Assembly (NCBI GenBank): GCA_020633775.1
Contig: JACKDA010000033.1
Location: 1-8,777, forward strand
DNA from: Gemmatimonadales bacterium
GTDB lineage: Bacteria > Gemmatimonadota > Gemmatimonadetes > Gemmatimonadales > GWC2-71-9
Direction: 5' to 3'
DNA length: 8,777 bases
How positions within the stretch are numbered: the first letter of the stretch is position 1; each line of letters begins with the position of its first letter. Position numbers and translations under genes: made by a program. Shown in pieces: positions 1 to 6,342 of the stretch. The notes beneath the pieces are model-generated. The model made no database searches. It was given only the letters and a program-made list of their open reading frames with translations, and was not told where the DNA came from.

Positions 1-777
1 CGCCCGCCCGAGTTCTATCGCCACATGATGGCGCGCGAGCGGGCCGCGCTCGACGGGATGCCCGCGCCGACCAGGCGGCTGCTGGGTCGCTGGGAAGGGT
101 GGCGCGGGGCGCGCATGCTCCCCGAGGCGACCGGCGGGGAGCCGGACGCCCTGCTCGCCGGGGCGGCCGGGATCGCCCAGGCCGCGGAACTCTCGCAAAT
201 CGCGCTGCTCCCCGAGGATCGCGAGGTGAGCCGTGAGCTGTTCCCCGAGGGCGTGCTCGACCAGGACCTGCAGCAGGTGGACCTGCGCGAGCGCAACTCG
301 TGGCGGATGCTGATGGCCGAGGTGCCGTCGGTCGAGCTCCTCGAGGTGCACCTCGTCAACGCGGTGGCACCGTTCATCCTCAACGCCCGGCTCAAGCCGC
401 TGATGCTCCGCACCCCCGAGCGCGACAAGCACATCGTCAACGTGTCCGCGGTCGAGGGGCAGTTCTACCGCCGCTTCAAGACGACCCGCCATCCGCACAC
501 CAACATGGCGAAGGCGGCGCTCAACATGATGACCCGCACCGCGGCGACCGACTACCACCATGACGGCATCCACATGAACGCCGTCGACACCGGCTGGGTC
601 ACGGACGAGGATCCGGTCGAGCTGGCGAAGCGCAAGACCGCCGAGCACCGCTTCCACCCGCCGCTCGACATCGTCGACGGCGCGGCCCGGATCGTCGACC
701 CGATCATCGACGGGTTCAACACCGGCACGCACGTGTGGGGACAGTTCCTCAAGGACTACCGACCGACCGACTGGTAG
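1..777 (+). CDS. SDR-family oxidoreductase, C-terminal part (5' end outside window)
   Basis: The frame is open from base 1 to the TAG at 775-777, giving 258 visible residues; the start and the glycine-rich NAD(P)-binding motif lie upstream. The visible part matches the second half of a Rossmann-fold short-chain dehydrogenase/reductase. LVNAVAPF carries the tetrad-type Asn (visible residue 120), NVSAVEG (147-153) is the strand before the active site, HTNMAKAALNMM (166-177) holds the helix Lys (K171), and a DGAARIVDPI segment lies near the C-terminus, as in classical SDRs. Two usual catalytic residues are missing: the Ser position in NVSA appears to be Ala150 (Ser149 is next to it), and the Tyr of YxxxK is Thr167. 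From memory, the NVSAxEG...HPHTNMAKAALNMM pattern recurs in a distinct large-SDR subgroup, so this is probably a family trait and not decay. About 110 residues precede the Asn strand, more than a compact SDR needs after its Rossmann start. Substrate unknown. No terminator is evident in the 72 bp before the next gene. Confidence 0.85.
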   Translation, partial: RPPEFYRHMMARERAALDGMPAPTRRLLGRWEGWRGARMLPEATGGEPDALLAGAAGIAQAAELSQIALLPEDREVSRELFPEGVLDQDLQQVDLRERNSWRMLMAEVPSVELLEVHLVNAVAPFILNARLKPLMLRTPERDKHIVNVSAVEGQFYRRFKTTRHPHTNMAKAALNMMTRTAATDYHHDGIHMNAVDTGWVTDEDPVELAKRKTAEHRFHPPLDIVDGAARIVDPIIDGFNTGTHVWGQFLKDYRPTDW

Positions 778-818
778 GCCGGGCCGACCGACCGCTCGCG
801 CGAGGGCGCGTCCGGCGC

Positions 819-824
819 TACTCT
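819..824 (+). promoter_or_regulatory. Putative -10 box (TACTCT) for the plus-strand choice-of-anchor B gene
   Basis: TACTCT fits the TAnnnT core of a sigma-70-type -10 element and begins 34 nt before the ATG at 853, predicting a leader of about 22 nt. The convergent paralogue has TACCTT at exactly the same distance from its ATG, which is the main support. No convincing -35 hexamer is visible 16-18 nt upstream. A GGAG at 842-845, 7 nt before the ATG, would serve as the ribosome-binding site. Confidence 0.4.
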
Positions 825-852
825 GGGGGATTCCCACACCCGGAGTCCCGTG

Positions 853-3144
853 ATGCGCCTCGCCGCCACCCTCTGCCTGCTCGCCCTCGCCGCACCACCG
901 CTCGTGGCACAGGACCAGGATTTCTACGGTGCGGCCCTCACCTTCGCGGGCCGTGACCTGCTGGTCGTGAAGCGGGCGCCCGCACGCGGCCCCGCGGCGG
1001 TCTACGCCTACCGGCCGAGCGGCGGGACCTGGCTCCGCCTCGGCGAGCTGCGGGCGCCCGAGGCGGTCGAGCGCGGGCTGGCGCTGTCACCGAGCATCGC
1101 CGCATCCGGCGATGTCATGCTGGTCGGGGCCGGCGACCCCGCCGATCGCTGGGGTGCACACGCCTTCGTGCGCGAGGGTGCGGCGTGGGTGCCCGGTGGC
1201 GACATCGCCGTCGGGGCGGCCCCGACCGGTGACCCCGAGGTGTCGATGGCGACCGTCATGGCGATCCTGCAGCCGGTACCCCGCCAGGTCGCCACGAATG
1301 GCGAGGTCGCGCTGGTCGGCTTTCGCAACCAGGTCTGGGTCTCCGCGCGGATGAACGGCGCCTGGCGCCACACGATGACCGACTCCGTCGTGAGCGCCAG
1401 CTACCGGGGCGGTCCGCTGGCGATGGCCGGCAACACCGCGGTGGTCAGCGTCGCGACCGACGGCGGCGAGGTGCTCAGCGCGGAGGTGAGCGGCATGGGC
1501 TGGCGCGCGCTGCGCCCGGCCGACCTGGGAGCGGCGAGTCGCTTCGGGGCGGCGCTCGCCGCGGACAGCGGCACCATCGCGATCGCCGCGCCCGGCGCGG
1601 GCGTGGTGGTGCTGTTCGCCCGCGACCCGGCGGGTGGGTGGCGCGAGTCGGGTCGCGTCGCGCTGGGTGAGGGCCCCGCACGCCTCGTCACCGCGCTCGC
1701 GGTCTCGGGCGCGGATCTCCTGATCGGAGCCGGTGGCGGTGCAGTGCGCCACATCCGACGTGGAGCGGCGGGGTGGCAGCCCGTGGGAGATCTGGCCCCG
1801 CCGAACGGCGCCTCCCGGGCGTTCGGCAGCGCGCTCGCGATCGGGCCCGACGGCCTCGCCGTGGGTGACCAGAACGCCGTCGGCGGCCGCGGTCGCGTCT
1901 GGATCTTCCCGCGGGATCGTCGCGCGGGCAGCCCGCCGGTCGAGCTCGGTCCCGCGGCGACGCCGCCCTCGGTCACCGCCGGCGAGGTGCGCTGCACCGA
2001 CGGCAAGGCCGGCGAGTTCGCCTGCCACGACGTCGACCTCTCGGCGTTCCTCTCGATCGAGAGCCTCGGCGGCGGGCCCGGCGAGCGCGTCAGCGATCTC
2101 TGGGGCTGGACCGACCCGGTCACCCGCCGCGAGTACGCCCTCGTCGGGCGCACCGGCGCGCTGGTGTTCGTCGACCTCACCGATGCGAGCAGCCCGCGCG
2201 TGGTCGGCGAGATGCCCGCGCCGCCGAGCGGCGCGCGCGACATCAAGGTGTACAAGGACCACGCCTTCATGACCGGCGACGGCGCGGGGCAGCACGGGTT
2301 GATGATCTTCGACCTCACCCGGCTGCGCGCGGCGACGGGCACCGGCACCCGGTTCGCCCCCGACACCGTGTACCGCGGGATCGCCAGCGCCCACAACCTC
2401 GTCATCGACACGACCGACGGTCTCGCGGTCCCCGTCGCGGCGACCGCGGGCGGCAACACCTGCGGTGGCGGGCTCCACATCGTGGACATCCGCGACCCGA
2501 TGGCGCCGGTCTTCCGCGGCTGCTACACCGACACCGAGGGGCTGGTGGCGCCGGGCCGCACCCACGACGCGCAGTGCGTCGGCTACCGGGGGCCCGACAG
2601 CGAGCACCGCGGCAAGCCGATCTGCTTCGCGCTCAACGAGACCGCCCTCCGGATCGTGGACCTCAGCGATCCCGCGAACCCGGTCCCGCTCTCGGCGAGC
2701 CGCTATCCCGGGCAGGCGTACATCCACCAGGGATGGCTCACCGAGGACCAGCGGCTGTTCTACCTGAACGACGAGCTCGATGAACTGGTGGGGACGAGCG
2801 GCGGCCGCACCCGCACGCTCATCTGGGATGTCGCCGATCTCGACGACCCGGTGCTCGTGGGGAGCTACCAGGGGCCCGACGGCGCCACCGATCACAACCT
2901 GTACGTCAAGGGCGATCGGATGTACCAGGCCAACTACCAGTCGGGCCTGAGCGTGATCGACATCAGCGACCCGCTGGCGCCGCGCGAGGTGGGGCACTTC
3001 GACACGACGCCCTACGAGGGGAACAGCGCCGGCTTCTACGGCGCGTGGACCGCGTTCCCGTACTTCCCGAGCGGGCGGGTCGCGGTGAGCAGCATGCAGG
3101 AGGGGCTCTTCATCCTGAAGCCCCGCCCGGCGCTGGTGCCGTAG
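853..3144 (+). CDS. Secreted choice-of-anchor B family protein with N-terminal FG-GAP-like repeats
   Basis: The 763-residue product has an N-terminal signal peptide (MRLAATLCLLALAAPPLVA, likely cut after Ala19) and should be exported. The ATG at 853 is preferred over the GTG at 850 because GGAG lies 7 nt upstream. Residues ~22-375 hold FG-GAP/integrin-like propeller repeats (for example RFGAALAADSGTIAIAAP and AFGSALAIGPDGLAVGD). Residues 381-763 are the choice-of-anchor B / LVIVD-type module: CTDGKAGEFAC (381-391), DLWGWTD, SAHNLVI, CGGGLHIVDI (C537), THDAQC (570-575), PICF (C591), HQGWLTED (625-632), TDHNLY (His681) and a final GLFILKPR. The family is named for attaching one conserved module to varied surface anchors. 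Here no C-terminal sorting signal is seen, so the protein is probably periplasmic or freely secreted. Its molecular function is not known. The gene converges on its paralogue, with only 6 bp between stop codons. All six mature cysteines fall in the C-terminal module. Confidence 0.9.
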   Translation: MRLAATLCLLALAAPPLVAQDQDFYGAALTFAGRDLLVVKRAPARGPAAVYAYRPSGGTWLRLGELRAPEAVERGLALSPSIAASGDVMLVGAGDPADRWGAHAFVREGAAWVPGGDIAVGAAPTGDPEVSMATVMAILQPVPRQVATNGEVALVGFRNQVWVSARMNGAWRHTMTDSVVSASYRGGPLAMAGNTAVVSVATDGGEVLSAEVSGMGWRALRPADLGAASRFGAALAADSGTIAIAAPGAGVVVLFARDPAGGWRESGRVALGEGPARLVTALAVSGADLLIGAGGGAVRHIRRGAAGWQPVGDLAPPNGASRAFGSALAIGPDGLAVGDQNAVGGRGRVWIFPRDRRAGSPPVELGPAATPPSVTAGEVRCTDGKAGEFACHDVDLSAFLSIESLGGGPGERVSDLWGWTDPVTRREYALVGRTGALVFVDLTDASSPRVVGEMPAPPSGARDIKVYKDHAFMTGDGAGQHGLMIFDLTRLRAATGTGTRFAPDTVYRGIASAHNLVIDTTDGLAVPVAATAGGNTCGGGLHIVDIRDPMAPVFRGCYTDTEGLVAPGRTHDAQCVGYRGPDSEHRGKPICFALNETALRIVDLSDPANPVPLSASRYPGQAYIHQGWLTEDQRLFYLNDELDELVGTSGGRTRTLIWDVADLDDPVLVGSYQGPDGATDHNLYVKGDRMYQANYQSGLSVIDISDPLAPREVGHFDTTPYEGNSAGFYGAWTAFPYFPSGRVAVSSMQEGLFILKPRPALVP

Positions 3145-3160
3145 CGGCCGCTACGGCACC
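3135..3160. terminator. Perfect 26-bp palindrome covering both convergent stop codons; candidate bidirectional terminator
   Basis: The arm GGTGCCGTAGCGG (3135-3147) is followed directly by its exact reverse complement (3148-3160). As RNA from either strand it folds into an 11-bp stem with a GGCC loop. It contains the last sense codons and stop of both flanking genes, each reading GTG-CCG-TAG (Val-Pro-stop). Neither side has a T-tract, so it is not a textbook intrinsic terminator. Blocking convergent transcription or stabilising the 3' ends is an inference from its position. Confidence 0.55.
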
Positions 3161-4932
3161 CGGAGCACGAACAGCCCCTCGTCCCCCGAGGTGACGACGA
3201 TGTTGCCGCTCGGGAAGAAGGGGTAGTTGCTCCACGACCCGTCGAAGCCCGGGATGTTGGGCCGCTGCGGCGAGGTGTCGAAGAAGCCGAGCTGCACGGG
3301 GGAAGTCCGGTTGGTGATGTTCACCACCCGGACGCCGAACTGGTAGTTCGAGGCGTACATCCGGTTGCCGCGGATGTAGTTGTTGTGGTCGCTGGCGGTG
3401 GTCGGCCCGAGGAAGATCCCCGCGAGGACCGGGTCGTCGAGGTCCTGCACGTCCCAGATCAGGGTCCGGGTCTGCGGGACCAGCCCGTTCAGCTCGTCGA
3501 GCTCGTCGTTGACGTAGAAGTAGCGGTGATCCTCGGTGAGCCAGCCCTGGTGGGTGTACGACACGGCGGGATAGCCGGCCGAGGCGACCGCGACCGGCGA
3601 CCCCTTCGCGGTGACGTCGGCGATGCTGAGCGCCGTCTCGTTCGACCCGAAGCAGATCTCGTGGCCCTGGTACGCTGCGTCGGGCCCGGCGTACACGACG
3701 CACTGGGCGTCATGGGTGTAGCCGCTCCCCGCGCGCCCGGTGCCGGAGTGGCTGAAGCAGCCGGCGAAGGTCGGCGCGGCGGGATTCTGCAGGTTCACCA
3801 TGTGGAGCCCGCCGCCGCAGGTGGTGCCGCCGCCGCTGGCGCCGACGATGTAGCCGAAGCCGGTCGCCTCGTTGATCACCATGTTGTGGGCGCTGCGCAC
3901 CTGGGTGTACACCGCGGTCGGCGTGAACTGGCGCGGCGTGGTGAGTCCGCGCAGCTGCCGGAGGTCGAAGACCTGCATCCCGTGCGGGCCGGCGCCGTCG
4001 GCGACGATGAACGCATGATCGGCGTACACCTTCACGTCGTGCCAGACATTGGGCGAGGCGCCGGCGGTGATCGGCAGGAAGCCGAGGAAGCGCGGTGACA
4101 CCGGGTCGGTCACGTCGACGAACGCCATCCCGTCGCGACGGCCGACGAGCGCGTACTCGCGCGCCGTGCTGGCGTCGGTCCAGCCCCAGACGTCGTTCAG
4201 GTCGACCCCAGGGCCGCCACCCAGGGCGGCGATCGGCAGGTAGCTCTGCAGGGTGATGCCGCTGCAGGGGAACGGTCCCGCGGTCCCGCCGACGCAGGGC
4301 ACCGCCTGGCCGGTGATCCCGGGACCGAGGGGGCCGTTGAACGCCGCGCTCACCTGGACCTGACCCGACAGGGCGCCGACCGAGGCGGTGATCGTCGCGG
4401 TGCCCTGCGCCGAGGCGGTCACGACCCCGGCGTCGCTCACCGGCAGGGCGTTGGGCTGCGAGCTGGTGAAGGTCGGGGTGGAACCGGCGATCGCGCGGTC
4501 GTTCCCGTCGCGCACGCTGGCCTGCACCTGGGCCGACTCGAGCGCGCGGTTGAGGGTGCTCCGGTCGACGGTCACCACCACCGCGGCGGGCACTTGCTGG
4601 ACCCGCACCGTGATCGAGGCGCTCGCGCTCCCCGAGGTCGCGACGACCTGGTCCTCGCCGTTGCCGATCGCGGTCACGACTCCGCTGTTGTTGACCTGCA
4701 CCACCGTGCTGGTCCCGCGCGACCAGGTCACCTGCGCACCGGGGACGACGTTGCCGTCGGCGTCGCGAACCACCGCGCTCAGGGTGGCCGTCAGCCCGAG
4801 GGCGTTGAAGTCGAGGTCGCCCGGGGTGATGACGATCCCGGCGGACGGCGGGTTGATCGTGTCCGGCGTGGTCGGCGACCCGCCGCAGGCGGCGAGGAGG
4901 GAGCACGGGACGGCGAGGAGGAGGCGGCGCAT
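3151..4932 (-). CDS. Choice-of-anchor B family lipoprotein with two Ig-like (Big-type) domains
   Basis: The 593-residue product starts with a lipoprotein signal: basic MRR, a hydrophobic stretch, and lipobox LLAAC with the lipidated Cys at 16, followed by a Pro/Thr-rich linker (GGSPTTPDTINPP). Residues ~32-112 and ~114-196 look like two bacterial Ig-like domains (LSAVVRDADGNVVPGAQVTW, GVVTAIGNGEDQVVAT, then VQASVRDGNDRAIAGSTPTF, GVVTASAQGTATITA). Residues ~208-593 are the same module as in the convergent gene: CVGGTAGPFPC (213-223), DVWGWTD, SAHNMVI (348-354), CGGGLHMVNL (C372), THDAQC (406-411), EICF (C427), HQGWLTED (461-468), SDHNNY (514-519), GLFVLRVP. Apart from the lipid Cys, all six mature cysteines match the paralogue in order and almost exactly in spacing. 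Expected location is the outer membrane or surface; the Ig domains would act as a stalk. Function unknown. No strong Shine-Dalgarno precedes the ATG, which is chosen because it opens the signal peptide. Confidence 0.9.
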   Translation of the reverse strand: MRRLLLAVPCSLLAACGGSPTTPDTINPPSAGIVITPGDLDFNALGLTATLSAVVRDADGNVVPGAQVTWSRGTSTVVQVNNSGVVTAIGNGEDQVVATSGSASASITVRVQQVPAAVVVTVDRSTLNRALESAQVQASVRDGNDRAIAGSTPTFTSSQPNALPVSDAGVVTASAQGTATITASVGALSGQVQVSAAFNGPLGPGITGQAVPCVGGTAGPFPCSGITLQSYLPIAALGGGPGVDLNDVWGWTDASTAREYALVGRRDGMAFVDVTDPVSPRFLGFLPITAGASPNVWHDVKVYADHAFIVADGAGPHGMQVFDLRQLRGLTTPRQFTPTAVYTQVRSAHNMVINEATGFGYIVGASGGGTTCGGGLHMVNLQNPAAPTFAGCFSHSGTGRAGSGYTHDAQCVVYAGPDAAYQGHEICFGSNETALSIADVTAKGSPVAVASAGYPAVSYTHQGWLTEDHRYFYVNDELDELNGLVPQTRTLIWDVQDLDDPVLAGIFLGPTTASDHNNYIRGNRMYASNYQFGVRVVNITNRTSPVQLGFFDTSPQRPNIPGFDGSWSNYPFFPSGNIVVTSGDEGLFVLRVP

Positions 4933-4960
4933 CGGGAGTCCGGATGGTGGAGGGACGCGA

Positions 4961-4966
4961 AAGGTA
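4961..4966 (-). promoter_or_regulatory. Putative -10 box (TACCTT) for the minus-strand choice-of-anchor B gene
   Basis: Read on the minus strand, TACCTT begins 34 nt before the ATG at 4932, the same spacing as TACTCT in the paralogue. Both leaders also carry CCGGANTCCCG immediately before the start. The -35 region is weak (ACTGCC-like). The 84 bp between the start codon and the tRNA terminator at 5017 hold nothing else recognisable. Confidence 0.4.
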
Positions 4967-5016
4967 CCATGGCGAGGACCCGGCGGCAGTGGCCGGGGTC
5001 ACGCCGAGTGCGACGC

Positions 5017-5041
5017 AAAAGGCCACCCGGAGGTGGCCTTT
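5017..5041 (-). terminator. Rho-independent terminator of the Glu-Glu-Lys tRNA operon
   Basis: On the minus strand, a perfect 10-bp stem (AAAGGCCACC pairing with GGTGGCCTTT) with loop TCCG runs into TTTT. It begins 7 nt after the 3' end of tRNA-Lys. The stem and T-run are the classic intrinsic form, and the T-run orients it on the minus strand, separating the tRNAs from the choice-of-anchor B lipoprotein gene downstream. Confidence 0.88.
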
Positions 5042-5048
5042 CGTGGGA

Positions 5049-5121
<73 letters not shown>

Positions 5122-5147
5122 GTGGTGCTCGCAGGGGCTCCCCTGCA

Positions 5148-5219
5148 TAGCCCCAACGGGAATCGAACCCGTCTCTCGACCTTGAAAGGGTCGCGTCCTA
5201 GCCGATAGACGATGGGGCC
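5148..5219 (-). tRNA. tRNA-Glu (anticodon TTC)
   Basis: A 72-nt cloverleaf on the minus strand. The anticodon stem CGACC/GGTCG encloses CTTTCAA, giving anticodon TTC, which reads GAA and GAG. The T-arm is ACGGG/CCCGT with loop TTCGATT. The acceptor GGCCCCA pairs with TGGGGCT, so the first pair is G1-U72 and not the usual G1-C72; the discriminator is A. CCA is not encoded. It sits 13 nt after the other tRNA-Glu and 26 nt before tRNA-Lys in the same unit. Confidence 0.95.
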
Positions 5220-5232
5220 GGGTCCCTTGGGA

Positions 5233-5305
<73 letters not shown>

Positions 5306-5324
5306 GTGCAACCTTCGAGCGGCC

Positions 5325-5352
5325 AATATAACCCGCCGACGGTACGGTTCAA
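5325..5352 (-). promoter_or_regulatory. Sigma-70-type promoter of the Glu-Glu-Lys tRNA operon
   Basis: On the minus strand, TTGAAC (-35, 5352-5347) is followed after 16 nt by TATATT (-10, 5330-5325), both close to consensus. Initiation would fall near 5318, giving a ~12-nt leader before tRNA-Glu(CTC). It is the best-matching promoter in the window and stands out as an AT-rich patch in otherwise GC-rich DNA. Confidence 0.8.
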
Positions 5353-5392
5353 TGCTCACCCCCGGACGGGCGGGTCGGCTCCGGCCCGTGAT

Positions 5393-5406
5393 CGAGGGAT
5401 CCCTCG
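5393..5406. repeat. Short perfect palindrome between the two tRNA units
   Basis: CGAGGGATCCCTCG is a perfect 14-bp inverted repeat with no spacer. It lies about 40 bp upstream of the -35 box of the Glu-Glu-Lys promoter and just past the tRNA-Trp hairpin. It could be a protein-binding site or chance in GC-rich DNA. Apart from this and the flanking promoter and hairpin, the 155 bp between tRNA-Glu(CTC) and tRNA-Trp show no gene. Confidence 0.3.
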
Positions 5407-5430
5407 CCCGCTGCGCGAACTCGGGATGCG

Positions 5431-5458
5431 GAACGAGCCGCCCTGCGGCGGCTCGTTC
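5431..5458 (-). terminator. Strong hairpin after tRNA-Trp, probable terminator or 3'-end structure
   Basis: A perfect 12-bp stem (GAACGAGCCGCC and its complement) with a 4-nt loop starts 2 nt after the discriminator base of tRNA-Trp on the minus strand. No T-run follows (CGCAT comes next), unlike the tRNA-Lys terminator. Position and stability suggest termination of the His-Trp unit or definition of the processing end. Confidence 0.65.
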
Positions 5459-5460
5459 AG

Positions 5461-5533
5461 CAGGCCCGGAGGGAATCGAACCCCCAACCCCCGGTTTTGG
5501 AGACCGGTGCTCTACCAATTGAGCTACGGACCT
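5461..5533 (-). tRNA. tRNA-Trp (anticodon CCA)
   Basis: A 73-nt cloverleaf on the minus strand. The stem CCGGT/ACCGG encloses CTCCAAA, giving anticodon CCA, which reads UGG. The acceptor AGGTCCG pairs with CGGGCCT (A1-U72) and the discriminator is G, as expected for bacterial tRNA-Trp. The 3' CCA is not encoded. It lies 14 nt after tRNA-His and is presumably co-transcribed with it. Confidence 0.95.
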
Positions 5534-5547
5534 GTACACTCCTGCAG

Positions 5548-5622
5548 GGTGCCTGACGGGGATCGAACCCGCAACCTCCGGAACCACAATCCGGCGCTCT
5601 AACCGATTGAGCTACAAGCACC
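5548..5622 (-). tRNA. tRNA-His (anticodon GTG)
   Basis: A cloverleaf of 75 nt including the extra 5' G. The stem CCGGA/TCCGG encloses TTGTGGT, giving anticodon GTG. The acceptor GTGCTTG pairs with CAGGCAC. The genome encodes G at -1 (5622) opposite C73 (5548), the histidine identity pair required by bacterial HisRS, so its RNase P cut site is shifted by one. The 3' CCA is not encoded. Confidence 0.95.
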
Positions 5623-5639
5623 ACGCTCCCGAGCCCTGA

Positions 5640-5668
5640 AAAATGCCGGTCGGGTCGTCCGCGGTCAA
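5640..5668 (-). promoter_or_regulatory. Probable promoter of the His-Trp tRNA unit, overlapping the upstream gene's stop codon
   Basis: On the minus strand, TTGACC (-35, 5668-5663) is followed after 17 nt by CATTTT (-10, 5645-5640), giving a start near 5633 and a ~10-nt leader. The -35 contains the TGA stop of the preceding aminotransferase-like gene (5667-5665). The -35 is strong and the -10 is only a partial match. Confidence 0.55.
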
Positions 5669-6309
5669 GCCGGAGCCCGGCGCCAGAACCGCGCCGCGAG
5701 CGCCGCGGTCCGCTGGTTCCCCGGAACATCCTCGCCGTCCAGCGTGCCGACCGGCACGATCCCGCGGGCGGCGTTGCAGGCCACCAGGGCCCGCCACCCC
5801 AGCCCCTCGCGGTACATCGTCACGTCGTGGACACCGCCCCGTGCCACCTCGTCGAGCCGGTAGCGGCCCACGCTCGGCAGCCCGCCCAGGCTGAGCGGCG
5901 GGAAGCAGAGCCGCTCCCCGTCCCACCAGCCGATCGCCCAGATCGTCGACTCGACCACGCGCCCGGCCGCATCGAGCAGCAGGGCATCGTCGCCGCCCAC
6001 CGGAAGCACGCCGTGGCGGGCCGCCGTCAGCCAGCCCCGGTCGTCGATCTTGTGCGGATAGCCGCGGTGGGGAGCCGGCGAGGTGATCAGCCGGATCGGC
6101 TCGCTGCTGCCGACGTCCCGTTCGGTGATGGTGACCGCACCGGCGGTGATGGCATACCGGACGACGCGGTCGTCACCACCCTGCGGCGGCTCCACCACGG
6201 GAAGGGCGAGCCCGAGGGCGGCGGCACTGGCTTCCAGCCGCGCGCGGTGCAGCGGCCAGAGCGGTGCCCTTCCCTCGTGGACCCGTACGGTCTCGACCAG
6301 CGTGGTCAC
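5665..6309 (-). CDS. Class IV aminotransferase-fold protein, aminodeoxychorismate lyase-like
   Basis: The 214-residue product resembles fold-type IV PLP enzymes. LVETVRVHEGRAPLWPLHRARL (residues 4-25) matches the N-terminal strand and HxxRL motif (His21, Arg24). HKIDD (Lys87) is the expected PLP-binding lysine, ESTIWAIGWWDG (Glu120) matches the conserved ESTxxNxFxxxDG region, LPSVGRYRL (144-152) corresponds to LPGxxR, and NAARGIVPV (179-187) matches NSxRGxxPV. The best guess is PabC, which converts 4-amino-4-deoxychorismate to p-aminobenzoate plus pyruvate for folate synthesis; a D-amino-acid or branched-chain aminotransferase cannot be excluded. It is short for the family (about 260-290 residues is common) and lacks the usual ~10 residues before the first motif. 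The GTG start follows GGAGGAG with 9-nt spacing, and the same frame meets a stop at 6343-6345. It lies 33 bp after the TolC-like gene, so it may be co-transcribed with the exporter genes. Confidence 0.75.
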   Translation of the reverse strand: MTTLVETVRVHEGRAPLWPLHRARLEASAAALGLALPVVEPPQGGDDRVVRYAITAGAVTITERDVGSSEPIRLITSPAPHRGYPHKIDDRGWLTAARHGVLPVGGDDALLLDAAGRVVESTIWAIGWWDGERLCFPPLSLGGLPSVGRYRLDEVARGGVHDVTMYREGLGWRALVACNAARGIVPVGTLDGEDVPGNQRTAALAARFWRRAPA

Positions 6310-6318
6310 CGCACCCCG

Positions 6319-6325
6319 CTCCTCC
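6319..6325 (-). promoter_or_regulatory. Ribosome-binding site deciding the GTG start at 6309
   Basis: GGAGGAG on the minus strand, 9 nt before the GTG. It is the strongest Shine-Dalgarno in the window and supports the short N-terminus of the aminotransferase-like protein. No other start codon lies in frame between it and the upstream stop. Confidence 0.7.
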
Positions 6326-6342
6326 CCTACGAGTGATCCTCG

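Noticed and set aside
1087..2997. A 636-codon open frame on the minus strand opposite the plus-strand choice-of-anchor B gene
   Set aside because: Its translation is Arg/Ala/Gly/His-rich low-complexity sequence with no recognisable domain. It is the usual antisense shadow of a high-GC gene, and the opposite strand carries a clear family match with a signal peptide.
3710..5026. A 438-codon minus-strand frame overlapping the lipoprotein gene
   Set aside because: Alternate-frame shadow rich in Arg and Pro. It also runs through the promoter region and into the tRNA terminator.
5366..5389. Imperfect inverted repeat (ACGGGC...GCCCGT) near the tRNA promoter
   Set aside because: Only a 6-bp stem with a mismatched interior; expected by chance in GC-rich sequence.
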